Source: an uncultured Elusimicrobia bacterium (GTDB lineage: Bacteria; Elusimicrobiota; Elusimicrobia; Elusimicrobiales; UBA9959). From it: a stretch of 52,372 nucleotides of DNA. Of the stretch, positions 17,161-25,829 are shown piece by piece; position 1 is the first letter of the stretch, and every line of letters begins with the position of its first letter. The stretch lies in contig CAIXBR010000104.1 in the NCBI GenBank assembly GCA_903917735.1, positions 1-52,372 of the forward strand, written 5' to 3'. The position numbers were made by a program, and so were the translations under genes. A model generated the notes under the pieces. The model was given only the letters and a program-made list of their open reading frames with translations, made no database searches and was not told the origin of the DNA.

Positions 17161-17721
17161 ATGATAAGCGTAAAAAAAGTAAACAATAGGCCGCTGAATC
17201 TGCTCGAGAGGATTTACCTCTGGGAGATAGGCCGCGGCATACTCGTGACCATGCGCCACTTTTTCAAGAACCTCGTTAATCCCCGCGGCCTGGTCACCGT
17301 GCGCTATCCCGAAGAAACCCTGCCGCTCACCGGCAACGCCTCCCAGCGCACCCGCCACCGGCTGAAGGTGCGCGCGGACGGCTCGCCAAAGTGCGTAGCC
17401 TGCTTCATGTGCCAAACCGCCTGCCCCGCAACCTGCATACGCATCGAGGCGGCGGAATATCCCGATAACTCCGTGGAAAAATACCCCGCCGTTTTCGACA
17501 TAGACCTATCGCGCTGCGTGATGTGCGGCATGTGCGTGGAAGCCTGCCCCGAGGACGCCATAGCCATGGACACCGAGGAGATCCCCGGCGGAGCCTCCAG
17601 CCGCGCAGAACTGATGATGACGAAGGAAGCCCTGCTCCGCAACCTCCCCGGCGAGCCCTCGCCCAAAGGCGCGGCCAACCGCCTGGCTAACGAATATCTG
17701 AGAGCGCGGGGGGAAGAATGA
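17161..17721 (+). CDS. nuoI: NADH-quinone oxidoreductase subunit I
   Basis: A 186-residue subunit with two 4Fe-4S clusters (N6a, N6b): CVACFMCQTACPATC and CVMCGMCVEACPEDA, the double CxxCxxCxxxCP pattern. The amphipathic N-terminal helix anchors it to the membrane arm. It overlaps nuoJ by four bases. No ribosome site is evident before its ATG. Confidence 0.94.
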   Translation: MISVKKVNNRPLNLLERIYLWEIGRGILVTMRHFFKNLVNPRGLVTVRYPEETLPLTGNASQRTRHRLKVRADGSPKCVACFMCQTACPATCIRIEAAEYPDNSVEKYPAVFDIDLSRCVMCGMCVEACPEDAIAMDTEEIPGGASSRAELMMTKEALLRNLPGEPSPKGAANRLANEYLRARGEE

Positions 17722-18221
17722 CCATACTCGACGGAGCCATATACCTCTGCGCCGCAACAGCGGCCCTCGCCACCCTGCTGATGCTCTTCCAGCGCAACCC
17801 GGTAAAGGCCGCCATGCTGATGCTGACCGCTTTGCTCGCCACCGCCGGCATCTACCTCGCCCTCAGCGCGCAACTGCTGGCCGCCCTGCAGGTAATACTC
17901 TACGCCGGCGCCATCATGACCCTTTTCATAATAGCCCTGACAGTAACGCCCCAGGCCTGGCGCGACAGGCCCGCCCCGGGGCGCGTAGCCAGAATATTGG
18001 GGCTGGCGGCCGCGGCGGTACTCCTCACCGAGCTTTTAAAAGTCTCTACTGCCCTTAAAACCGCGGCGGCCCTGCCGGGGTTTTCCGAAACAGGAACGCT
18101 GGGCATCGCCCGCGAACTTTTCGGCCGTTTCGCTTTCCAGTTCGAGCTGATGTCGCTGGTGATATTGGCCTCCATAGTGGGCGCCGTGGCGCTTGCTTCA
18201 AAAAGGAGGTCCGCGCAATGA
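17718..18221 (+). CDS. nuoJ: NADH-quinone oxidoreductase subunit J
   Basis: A 167-residue membrane subunit with five helices. FQRNPVKAAMLMLTALLATAG (start about 30) and LQVILYAGAIMTLFIIAL (start about 57) are typical NuoJ/ND6 segments, including the pi-bulge helix region. Four-base overlaps with both neighbours show tight translational coupling. Confidence 0.92.
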   Translation: MTILDGAIYLCAATAALATLLMLFQRNPVKAAMLMLTALLATAGIYLALSAQLLAALQVILYAGAIMTLFIIALTVTPQAWRDRPAPGRVARILGLAAAAVLLTELLKVSTALKTAAALPGFSETGTLGIARELFGRFAFQFELMSLVILASIVGAVALASKRRSAQ

Positions 18222-18508
18222 ATTCTTATTCGCTGGCGGCCATAGCCTTCACGCTTTTTTCGATAGCCGCTGCCGGCTTCCTTACCTGCGGCAGCCTGGT
18301 GCGCATGCTGATGTTCCTGGAACTTATGCTGAACGCCGCCAATATCGCGCTGGTCGGCCTCGGTCATAACGCCGCGTCGCAAGCCTACGCGGCCATGCTC
18401 CTGGCCGTAGCCGCGGCGGAAGCGGGCGTTGGCCTTGCGCTTATCATTATGCTGGCCTCCGCCTTCAAGACGCTGGAACCCGAAAACATAAAGGAGCTGA
18501 AGGGCTGA
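18218..18508 (+). CDS. nuoK: NADH-quinone oxidoreductase subunit K
   Basis: A 96-residue three-helix subunit. LMFLELMLNAANIALV contains the conserved Glu of the second helix, and AAAEAGVGLALI the Glu of the third, both part of the proton path. Length is normal (about 100). Its stop shares a base with the nuoL start (TGATG). Confidence 0.94.
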   Translation: MNSYSLAAIAFTLFSIAAAGFLTCGSLVRMLMFLELMLNAANIALVGLGHNAASQAYAAMLLAVAAAEAGVGLALIIMLASAFKTLEPENIKELKG

Positions 18509-20403
18509 TGGAAGGAAATTTCTACCCTCTGCTGAAATGGATACTCCTGCCGCCGCTGGCCGGCTTCGCCATTAACGGCCTGTTCGGCAAGAAACTGCTC
18601 GGCGAGAAGGCCGGCGGTTTTATCGGCTCCCTGGCCATCTTTATTTCCTTCGTCTTCGCCGCGCTGGCTTTCTCCGACCTGCTGAACCTGCCGGTGGAGA
18701 ACCGGCTGCTGCGCGACACCTTCTACACCTGGATCTCCGCCGGGAACTTCATAGCGGACGCCGCCTTCCGTTTCGACCCGCTCTCGTCGGTGATGGCGCT
18801 GATAGTCACAGGGGTCAGCTTCCTGATACACGTCTATTCCACCGGCTACATGAAAGGCGACGCGGGCTTCAACCGCTATTTCTCCTATCTCAACCTCTTC
18901 GTCTTCTTCATGCTGGCCCTGGTCCTGGCCGACAACCCGCTGGTCATGTTCGTCGGCTGGGAAGGCGTAGGGCTGTGCTCCTATCTCCTGATAGGCTTCT
19001 GGTACGAGGACCCCGAGAAAGCCTCCGCCGGGAAGAAGGCCTTCATCACCAACCGCATCGGCGATGCCGGCTTTTTAGTGGGTCTTATGCTGCTGCTGGC
19101 CCTGCTGGCCTCGCAGGGCTTCCCCGCCATGGACTTCGCCTCGCTGGAGCACAACGCGCATCTCCTTACTTCCGCCACGGCCCTCGGCATAGGCGCGCCC
19201 ACCCTCATCTGCCTGCTGCTTTTCTTCGGTGCCACCGGAAAATCCGCGCAGTTCCCGCTGTACGTCTGGCTGCCCGACGCCATGGCCGGCCCCACCCCGG
19301 TCTCGGCGCTGATACACGCCGCCACCATGGTCACCGCCGGCGTCTATATGCTGGCCCGGCTGCACTTCCTGTACGAGCTGGCCCCGAAAGCTATGGAAGT
19401 GGTAATGCTCACCGGCTGCTTCACGGCCTTCTTCGCGGCTGTCATCGGCCTGCTGCAGAAGGACATAAAAAAGGTCCTCGCCTATTCCACGGTCAGCCAG
19501 CTCGGCTATATGTTCATGGCGGCCGGCGCCGGCGCTTTTTCAGCCTCCATCTTCCACCTGGCCACGCACGCTTTCTTCAAAGCCCTGCTGTTCCTGGGCG
19601 CCGGCTCGGTCATCCACGGCATGAGCGGCGAGCAGGACATGTTCAAGATGGGCGGGCTTAGAAAGGAAATGCCTTTCACCTTCCTGCTGATGGCCGCCGG
19701 CTGGCTGGCCATAGCCGGGGTGCCGGGACTGTCCGGTTTCTACTCCAAGGACCTGATCCTGGAGAAAGTTTTCGAGCAGGGCGGCGTTTGGGTCTGGGGC
19801 GCGGGCGTGCTCACGGCCGCCATGACGGCTTTCTACACCACCCGCCTTTTCATACTCACCTTCCTGCGCGCCAAGCGCGGCCAGGGCCACGCGCACGAGT
19901 CCCCGCTTTCCATGACCCTGCCGATGGCCGTTCTCGCCGTGCTGGCGATCGGCGGCGGCTTCTTCCTTAAAGACAGGCTGTTCGCCTTCCTCGAGCCGGC
20001 GGCGGCGCGCGGGGGGGATCAGGGGCCGCTGGCGGCCCGGCTTATGCTGGCCTCGGTGGGCGCGGGCCTCTCCGGCATAGCGCTTGCTTTCCCGCTGACC
20101 CTGCCCAAATCGGCGAATTTCCTGAAGAATACCATGGCCCATTTCCACGCGCTGATCTTCCACAAGTTCTACGTGGACGAGATATACGAAGTGCTCGTAA
20201 TAAAACCGCTGAAGCTGCTCTCCGGCAGGGTGCTGTTCGGGATGGTGGACGCGGGGCTTATAGACGGGGTTCTGGTGAACGGTTCGGCGAAGGTCTGCTA
20301 TTCGGCCGGCCGGTCCCTGCGCCGCCTGCAGAACGGGCGCCTGGATTTTTACGCGCTGGTCTTCGCCATAGGTGTGGCCGTCATGCTTTTCTGGATAATT
20401 TAA
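18508..20403 (+). CDS. nuoL: NADH-quinone oxidoreductase subunit L
   Basis: A 631-residue antiporter-like proton-pumping subunit. Typical segments: FVGWEGVGLCSYLLIGFWYE (about 150), KAFITNRIGDAGF, PLYVWLPDAMAGPTPVSALIHAATMVTAG (start about 250) and KDIKKVLAYSTVSQLGYM. These contain the conserved Glu, Lys and His residues of the half-channels. The C-terminal part fits the long lateral helix of NuoL. Confidence 0.95.
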   Translation: MEGNFYPLLKWILLPPLAGFAINGLFGKKLLGEKAGGFIGSLAIFISFVFAALAFSDLLNLPVENRLLRDTFYTWISAGNFIADAAFRFDPLSSVMALIVTGVSFLIHVYSTGYMKGDAGFNRYFSYLNLFVFFMLALVLADNPLVMFVGWEGVGLCSYLLIGFWYEDPEKASAGKKAFITNRIGDAGFLVGLMLLLALLASQGFPAMDFASLEHNAHLLTSATALGIGAPTLICLLLFFGATGKSAQFPLYVWLPDAMAGPTPVSALIHAATMVTAGVYMLARLHFLYELAPKAMEVVMLTGCFTAFFAAVIGLLQKDIKKVLAYSTVSQLGYMFMAAGAGAFSASIFHLATHAFFKALLFLGAGSVIHGMSGEQDMFKMGGLRKEMPFTFLLMAAGWLAIAGVPGLSGFYSKDLILEKVFEQGGVWVWGAGVLTAAMTAFYTTRLFILTFLRAKRGQGHAHESPLSMTLPMAVLAVLAIGGGFFLKDRLFAFLEPAAARGGDQGPLAARLMLASVGAGLSGIALAFPLTLPKSANFLKNTMAHFHALIFHKFYVDEIYEVLVIKPLKLLSGRVLFGMVDAGLIDGVLVNGSAKVCYSAGRSLRRLQNGRLDFYALVFAIGVAVMLFWII

Positions 20404-21933
20404 ATGGAACTGATAACGAATCCTCTTTCACTGCTTATAATCCTGCCCGCCGCGGCGGCCCTGACCCTGCTGACCGTGCCGCGGGAGAACTCCGGCGTCC
20501 TTAAAGGCTTTACCCTGGGCGCCACGCTGCTTACCCTGCTGGTCGCTATCAAACTTTACGCCGGTTTCAGCCCGGCCGGGACCGCCATGCAGTTCCAGCT
20601 CAGCCTGCCTTGGCTGCCGTCCTACGGCATAAGCTACTTTCTCGGCATTGACGGCATAAGCCTGCTGCTGATAATGCTGACCGCCCTCCTTATGCCGATC
20701 TCCGTACTGGCTTCCTTCAGCTATATCAAGGACGCGCAGCGCGGCTACTACGTGTGCCTGCTCACCCTCGAATCCGCGATGATAGGCGTCTTCGCCGCGC
20801 TGGACCTGTTCGTCTTCTATCTTTTCTGGGAAGGCATGCTGATACCGATGTATTTCCTGATAGGCGTCTGGGGCGGCCCGAAGCGCATTTACGCCGCGCT
20901 CAAGTTCTTCATCTACACCATGGCCGGCTCGGTGCTGATGCTGGCCGGCATACTGTGTGTAGTAGCGGCCAACCACGCGGCTACCGGCGCCTGGACCTTC
21001 TCCATCCCGGCGCTGTGCGGCGGGGCGCTCACTCCGGAGGCCCAGTTCTGGCTGTTCGCGGCCTTCGCTCTGGCCTTTGCCGTTAAGGTGCCGCTGTTCC
21101 CGTTCCACACCTGGCTGCCGGACGCGCACGTAGAGGCCCCTACGGCGGGCAGCGTGCTGCTGGCCGGCGTGCTCCTTAAGATGGGCGTTTACGGTTATCT
21201 GCGCCTGGCTGTGCCGCTGTTCCCGCGCGGCGCGGCCGCGTTCGCCCCCTGGCTGGCGGGGCTCGGTGTAATAGGCGTGATCTACGGGTCCCTGGTGGCG
21301 TGGAGCCAGCGGGATATGAAGAAGATGGTGGCCTATTCCTCGGTGGCCCACCTGGGCGTGATAATTCTCGGCGTGATGTCCTTCGAGCCAGCTGCTGTAG
21401 CCGGGGCGGTACTGCAGATGGTCAACCACGGGCTCTCCACCGGCGCGCTGTTCCTGCTGGTGGGCATTCTCTACGAGCGCCGCCACACGCGCCTGATAGA
21501 CGATTACGGCGGGCTGGCCAAGGTGATGCCCGGCTTTGCCGTGGTTTTCATGATAGTGATGCTCTCTTCCATCGGCCTGCCCGGCCTGAACGGCTTCGTC
21601 GGGGAAGCCCTGATACTTTTCGGCTCTTTCAGGGTTTACCCCTGGCTGGCCTCCGCGGCGGTCCTGGGAGTTATACTCTCGGCCGTGTACATGCTGGGGA
21701 TGTACCAGGCTGTGATATTCGGCCCGCTGCGCCATACGGAGAACAAGATACTGCCGGACCTGAACCTGCGGGAATGGTTTTATCTTGTGCCGCTCCTTAT
21801 TTTTATCGTTCTTATCGGCGTCTGGCCTAACCCCTTCCTGCGGCGGGTGGCGCCGGCCGTGGGCAGCTACATAAACCTGTCGCAGCCTTACCCGGCCGCG
21901 CCGGCGGTCCTGCCCGCCGTGGAGAGGAAATAG
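20404..21933 (+). CDS. nuoM: NADH-quinone oxidoreductase subunit M
   Basis: A 509-residue antiporter-like subunit. It shows FYLFWEGMLIPMYFLIGVWGG (about 138), PLFPFHTWLPDAHVEAPTAGSVLLAGVLLKMG (start about 230) and RDMKKMVAYSSVAHLG (about 303), the M-type versions of the channel motifs. ATG follows the nuoL stop directly with no spacer. Confidence 0.95.
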   Translation: MELITNPLSLLIILPAAAALTLLTVPRENSGVLKGFTLGATLLTLLVAIKLYAGFSPAGTAMQFQLSLPWLPSYGISYFLGIDGISLLLIMLTALLMPISVLASFSYIKDAQRGYYVCLLTLESAMIGVFAALDLFVFYLFWEGMLIPMYFLIGVWGGPKRIYAALKFFIYTMAGSVLMLAGILCVVAANHAATGAWTFSIPALCGGALTPEAQFWLFAAFALAFAVKVPLFPFHTWLPDAHVEAPTAGSVLLAGVLLKMGVYGYLRLAVPLFPRGAAAFAPWLAGLGVIGVIYGSLVAWSQRDMKKMVAYSSVAHLGVIILGVMSFEPAAVAGAVLQMVNHGLSTGALFLLVGILYERRHTRLIDDYGGLAKVMPGFAVVFMIVMLSSIGLPGLNGFVGEALILFGSFRVYPWLASAAVLGVILSAVYMLGMYQAVIFGPLRHTENKILPDLNLREWFYLVPLLIFIVLIGVWPNPFLRRVAPAVGSYINLSQPYPAAPAVLPAVERK

Positions 21934-21934
21934 C

Positions 21935-23338
21935 ATGGAACACCTAAACTACGCCGCTTCAGCCCTTTCCATGCCGCTGCTGCTTGTTATGGCGGCCTTC
22001 GCCTGCCTGCTGCTGCCGCTTTTTATAAGGCCGCTGCGTGGGGCGCAGGGGCTTATGGCCCTGGGCGCGGTGCTTGTGGCGCTCACTTTCTTCAGGCTCT
22101 CGCCGCAGGTGGAAATAGCCATTTTCAGCGGAGCGCTGCTGATCAACCCAGCCTCTTCCTACCTTTGGGCTTTCGCGCTGGGCGTGCTTACTCTTGTTCT
22201 GGCGCTTTCTATTTCAAAGCCGCCGTTCCCCGAAGAGAGCGGCTCGGAATATTATTTCCTGCTTTTCATGTCGGTGCTGGGACTGATGGTGCTGGTGGCG
22301 GCGGGGGACCTGTTCACGGCCTTCATAGCGCTGGAACTGCTGAGCCTGCCGCTTTACGCGCTGGCCGGCATACGCCGGACAAAGCCGGGACTGGAAGCGG
22401 CCTACAAGTATTTCATGCTGGGGGCGCTGGGCTCGGCTTTCACGGTAATGGGCATAGCTGTGCTGAACTCACTTTACCCCGCGCTGACTTTTACGGCGCT
22501 GAAGGCGGGAGCGCCTGGCCCGCTGGCGCTGGCTGGCTTCCTGCTGGTTATCTCGGGCTTCGCTTTCAAGACGGCGCTGGTGCCTTTCCACATGTGGGTG
22601 CCGGACGCTTACGAGGGCGCGCCGACGCCGGTCTCGGCCTTCATGGGCGCGGCGGTGAAGGCGGGCGGCGTGGTGGTGCTGTGGCGGCTGTTCAGTCTTT
22701 TCGACGGCGGGCCTGTGCGGGAGATCTTCTGGTGGCTGGCGGTCATTACGGCGGTGCTGGCGAACCTGGCGGCGCTTGGGCAGACCGGCCTGAAGCGCCT
22801 GCTGGCTTATTCCAGCGTAGCGCACGCGGGCAACCTGGCGGTGGCTTTCTTCGGGGGACGGCGCGGGTTCGAAGCTGTGCTTTATTATCTGCCTGTTTAC
22901 GCCATGGCGACTATAGGAGCTTTTTCGGTTGCGCTGGCGCTGGAGAAGGATGAGAAGGGGCCGCTTATCGAGGACCTGGCTGGACTGGCTAAAACGCGGC
23001 CGTGGCTGGCCGCGGCGATGGCGGCTTTTATGTTCTCGCTGGCGGGTGTACCGCCGCTGGCTGGGTTCTTCGCCAAGTTCTACGCTTTTGCGGGGGCTGT
23101 GAGCGCGGGTTATACGGGGCTTGTGGTTATAGCTGTTATCATGAGCGCCGTGTCGGCCTACTATTATCTTAAGGTCACCGTGGTGATGTTCATGAAGCCG
23201 CCGGCGGGCGACCAGCCCTCCGAGCCGCTGGGCCTGATAGGCATAGTTATCGCCCTGATGGCCGCCGGCGTGCTTCTGGCCGGTGTCTTCTCCCGTCCGC
23301 TCCTCTCCATAGCCGCCAACGCCTCCCACTGGTTCTAA
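21935..23338 (+). CDS. nuoN: NADH-quinone oxidoreductase subunit N
   Basis: A 467-residue antiporter-like subunit and the last gene of the operon. Marks: FTAFIALELLSLPLYALAGI (start about 128), FKTALVPFHMWVPDAYEGAPTPVSAFM (start about 210) and LKRLLAYSSVAHAGNLA (start about 287). It starts one base after nuoM. It is followed by an imperfect palindromic repeat that may end transcription. Confidence 0.94.
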   Translation: MEHLNYAASALSMPLLLVMAAFACLLLPLFIRPLRGAQGLMALGAVLVALTFFRLSPQVEIAIFSGALLINPASSYLWAFALGVLTLVLALSISKPPFPEESGSEYYFLLFMSVLGLMVLVAAGDLFTAFIALELLSLPLYALAGIRRTKPGLEAAYKYFMLGALGSAFTVMGIAVLNSLYPALTFTALKAGAPGPLALAGFLLVISGFAFKTALVPFHMWVPDAYEGAPTPVSAFMGAAVKAGGVVVLWRLFSLFDGGPVREIFWWLAVITAVLANLAALGQTGLKRLLAYSSVAHAGNLAVAFFGGRRGFEAVLYYLPVYAMATIGAFSVALALEKDEKGPLIEDLAGLAKTRPWLAAAMAAFMFSLAGVPPLAGFFAKFYAFAGAVSAGYTGLVVIAVIMSAVSAYYYLKVTVVMFMKPPAGDQPSEPLGLIGIVIALMAAGVLLAGVFSRPLLSIAANASHWF

Positions 23339-23366
23339 CAATACACATATAATTCCGCGATATGCC

Positions 23367-23447
23367 CAGTCGGGGGCTGCCGGGAGTATGGGTTCGGCGG
23401 GCCCGCCGGGCCCATACCCTTGGCGCCCCGACTTGGCTATCCTGCGG
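23367..23447. repeat. Intergenic palindromic repeat, copy 1
   Basis: Starts AGTCGGGG and ends CCCCGACT, then GGCTATCCTGCGG. The two arms (about 33 bases each: 23368-23401 and 23401-23432) are an imperfect palindrome almost without a loop, including GTATGGG / CCCATAC and GGCGGG / CCCGCC blocks. It closely matches the reverse complement of the outer part of 36188-36341 and shares the terminal motif with 46331-46385. It lies between convergent nuoN and ribE, where the structure could stop transcription from both sides. Confidence 0.8.
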
Positions 23448-23589
23448 ATCTCTCCCTAAATTTGTAGAAAAAGAGACGAAACTCAGGGCCAGACTTTACG
23501 CCAAACGCGCGGGGCTGGGAGCGCGCGGCGCCCAGGCGGAAAAGAAAGCTGCGGCCAGAGAAAGAAGGGTACTCGAAACCAATCGCGGC

Positions 23590-24195
23590 CTACAGGAACC
23601 CGTTCTCTTTCAGGAACTCCGCGGTAATGCCCTTGGACGGGCGGGCGGACGCGTATTTCCCGAGTATGTCGTATTCTATGTTCATGACCGAGCCCGGCCG
23701 GAGGTCTTTCAGCGTGGTGTGCTCCCAGGTGTGGGGGATAACCGCGGCCTTGAAGGACAGGGCCGAGACATCATAGACAGTAAGGCTCACGCCGTCCAAC
23801 GCCACCGAACCTTTCTCCACCAGCACGGCCCCGGCCGGTTTTTCAACCTCCAGCACCCTGCTGTTCCCGTCGTTCCTTACGGACAGGATATGCGCCGTGC
23901 CGTCCACGTGGCCAGTCACAAAATGCCCGCCCAGCCGCGCCCCAGCCGCCAAAGCCCGCTCAAGATTAACAGCCGAGCCGGACTTAAGCCGCCGCAGGCC
24001 GGTTTTTGAAACGGTCTCGGGGCTGACGGAAAACACCGCTAGGCCGGGGTTATGAGAAGCGACAGTGAGGCAGGCGCCGTTCACCGCTACGCTCTCGCCT
24101 TCGAAAAGCGTCCAGTCCCGGGGAACGCAGGCTTCAAGCCTGCCCGGGCCCGCGGTCTTTATCTTACCCACCGCCTCAATTATTCCTGTGAACAT
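23590..24195 (-). CDS. ribE: Riboflavin synthase
   Basis: A 201-residue enzyme that turns two molecules of 6,7-dimethyl-8-ribityllumazine into riboflavin. Two tandem lumazine-binding barrels: the first starts MFTGIIEAVG and has GESVAVNGACLTV; the second starts GHFVTGHVDG (about 90-99) and has GSVALDGVSLTV. Length is typical. Last gene of the minus-strand rib operon, three bases after ribD. Confidence 0.95.
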   Translation of the reverse strand: MFTGIIEAVGKIKTAGPGRLEACVPRDWTLFEGESVAVNGACLTVASHNPGLAVFSVSPETVSKTGLRRLKSGSAVNLERALAAGARLGGHFVTGHVDGTAHILSVRNDGNSRVLEVEKPAGAVLVEKGSVALDGVSLTVYDVSALSFKAAVIPHTWEHTTLKDLRPGSVMNIEYDILGKYASARPSKGITAEFLKENGFL

Positions 24196-24198
24196 AAA

Positions 24199-25290
24199 TT
24201 AAAATTTAAACTCCAGCCTCAGATCCGGGCCGCAGCGGCCGGACGAAACCAGCTTCGCCTTTATGCCCAGCTCGCCGCGCGCGGCGTTAAGCGCGTCGGG
24301 CCAGACCATGGCGCTCTTGGAAGCGGCCCCGCCGATAATGAGCGGGGCCACAAAACACACAAAACGGTCAGCCAGTCCCGCGCTTATGAAGGAGCCCGCC
24401 ACCTTGCCGCCGCCTTCCACCAGCACGCTGCCGATCCCCAGGCGGCCAAGCTCTTTCAGCAGATGCGGCAGGGAAACCGCGCCGGCCGCGGAAGGCAGCA
24501 CCAATATCTTAACGTCGTGCGGCAGGCGCTTCATGGCCGTTACGCAGGCGCGTTTTGTTGTGGCCACTATAACTTTTTCGTTCTCGAATATCCTGGCCCG
24601 ACGCGGCACCCGCAAAGTTGAATCGAGCGCCACCACCCAGGGCTGCCGCTTCAAGCCCAGGCCGCGCACGTTCAGCAGCGGGTCGTCCGCCAGCACCGTG
24701 CCTATGCCGGCTATCACGGCGTCGGCGTCGGCCCGCAGTTGATGGGCCTCGTGCCTGGACGCCGGGGAGGAGATCCAGCGCGAACGCCCGGCGGCGTCCG
24801 CTATCTTCCCGTCCAGGCTCTGCGCTATCTTTACCGTGACGTAAGGGAGGCCGGTGCGCATGAACTTATTGAAAGCCGGGTTAAGCGCCTCGCAATCCTT
24901 ACGGAGAACACCGGAGACGACTTTAATGCCGGCCCGCCGCAGCAACGCCGCGGCTTTCCCGCTGTTGGCGGGGTTGGGGTCTTTAGCTCCTATCAGGACC
25001 CTATGTATGCGGGCCTTTATAATGGCCTCAGTGCAGGGCGGGGTCTTGCCTAAGGTGGAGCAGGGTTCAAGGGTAACGTAAAGGTCCGCCCCGGCGGCGC
25101 GCCCGCGGGCCGCGCGCAGAGCGTTTATCTCGGCGTGCGGCCCGCCGAAATTCAGGTGGGCGCCCTCGCCGATGATTTTTCCGCCTTTTACCAGTACGGC
25201 CCCTACCAGCGGGTTGGGGTGCGCGCCGTAGCGGCCTTTCCGCGCCAATTCAACGGCGCGGGACATGAAAGCAACATCATTCTTTTTCAT
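24199..25290 (-). CDS. ribD: Bifunctional diaminohydroxyphosphoribosylaminopyrimidine deaminase / reductase
   Basis: A 363-residue two-domain enzyme for the second and third steps of riboflavin synthesis. The N-terminal deaminase has the zinc motif HAEINAL and PCSTLGKTPPC; the C-terminal reductase (from about 145, VKIAQSLDGKIA) has GIGTVLADDPLLNVR and a VEGGGKVAGSF nucleotide loop. I chose the ATG at 25290 (MKKNDVAFM) over an in-frame TTG nine codons upstream, as it has GTGTGGA before it and matches family starts. Confidence 0.94.
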   Translation of the reverse strand: MKKNDVAFMSRAVELARKGRYGAHPNPLVGAVLVKGGKIIGEGAHLNFGGPHAEINALRAARGRAAGADLYVTLEPCSTLGKTPPCTEAIIKARIHRVLIGAKDPNPANSGKAAALLRRAGIKVVSGVLRKDCEALNPAFNKFMRTGLPYVTVKIAQSLDGKIADAAGRSRWISSPASRHEAHQLRADADAVIAGIGTVLADDPLLNVRGLGLKRQPWVVALDSTLRVPRRARIFENEKVIVATTKRACVTAMKRLPHDVKILVLPSAAGAVSLPHLLKELGRLGIGSVLVEGGGKVAGSFISAGLADRFVCFVAPLIIGGAASKSAMVWPDALNAARGELGIKAKLVSSGRCGPDLRLEFKF

Positions 25291-25326
25291 GGCAAATCCA
25301 CACTGCACATCCGGCAAGAGGCGCTT

Positions 25327-25785
25327 TTACAGGCTCTTGAACAAGTTCGCCATCTCTATGGCGGACATGGCGGCCTCGGAGCCTTTGTTGCCGTGTTTTA
25401 CGCCGGCGCGCTCGATGGCCTGTTCAAGGGTATCGGCGGTGATCACGCCGAAGGCTACGGGCACTTTGTGCTTCATGGAAACGGCGGCTATTCCTTTGGC
25501 CGTCTCCTGCGCCACGAAGTCGAAGTGGGGGGTCTCGCCCTTTATTACCGCGCCCAGGCAGACAATGGCGTGATAATCCCCTGCCGCCAGCTTTTCACAG
25601 ACCACCGGTATTTCATAGGCGCCCGGGGTTTTCACTACGGTAATGTCCTTTTCCGCCGCGCCATGGCGCTTCAAGGTGTCCAGGGCGCCCTCAAGCAGAC
25701 GCGAGGTCAGAAAGTCGTTAAAACGGGACACCACTATGGCAAACTTAAGTTTCTCGGCGTTAAAACCGCCTTCTATCATTTTCAT
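25327..25785 (-). CDS. ribH: 6,7-dimethyl-8-ribityllumazine synthase
   Basis: A 152-residue lumazine synthase, which usually assembles into pentamers or 60-mers. Marks: [16 protein letters not shown] near the start, [23 protein letters not shown] (with the catalytic His region) and [17 protein letters not shown] then NKGSEAA. A strong GGAGGA site precedes the ATG. Between ribBA and ribD, in the usual pathway order. Confidence 0.95.
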   Translation of the reverse strand: MKMIEGGFNAEKLKFAIVVSRFNDFLTSRLLEGALDTLKRHGAAEKDITVVKTPGAYEIPVVCEKLAAGDYHAIVCLGAVIKGETPHFDFVAQETAKGIAAVSMKHKVPVAFGVITADTLEQAIERAGVKHGNKGSEAAMSAIEMANLFKSL

Positions 25786-25829
25786 TTTTTCCTCCGTATA
25801 TGATTACACCGATAAAAACATTATACAGC

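Noticed and set aside
20428..21936. 502-residue open frame on the minus strand opposite nuoM, and similar long antisense frames opposite nuoN, nuoL, nuoH and pgi
   Set aside because: They mirror conserved complex I and Pgi genes, have Gln/His/Arg/Gly-rich artificial composition and no domains. High GC makes such antisense frames common.
23362..24009. Plus-strand 215-residue frame after nuoN
   Set aside because: Its start lies in the palindromic repeat and its body is antisense to ribE; the similarity of its first residues to a frame at 36 kb is explained by the shared repeat.
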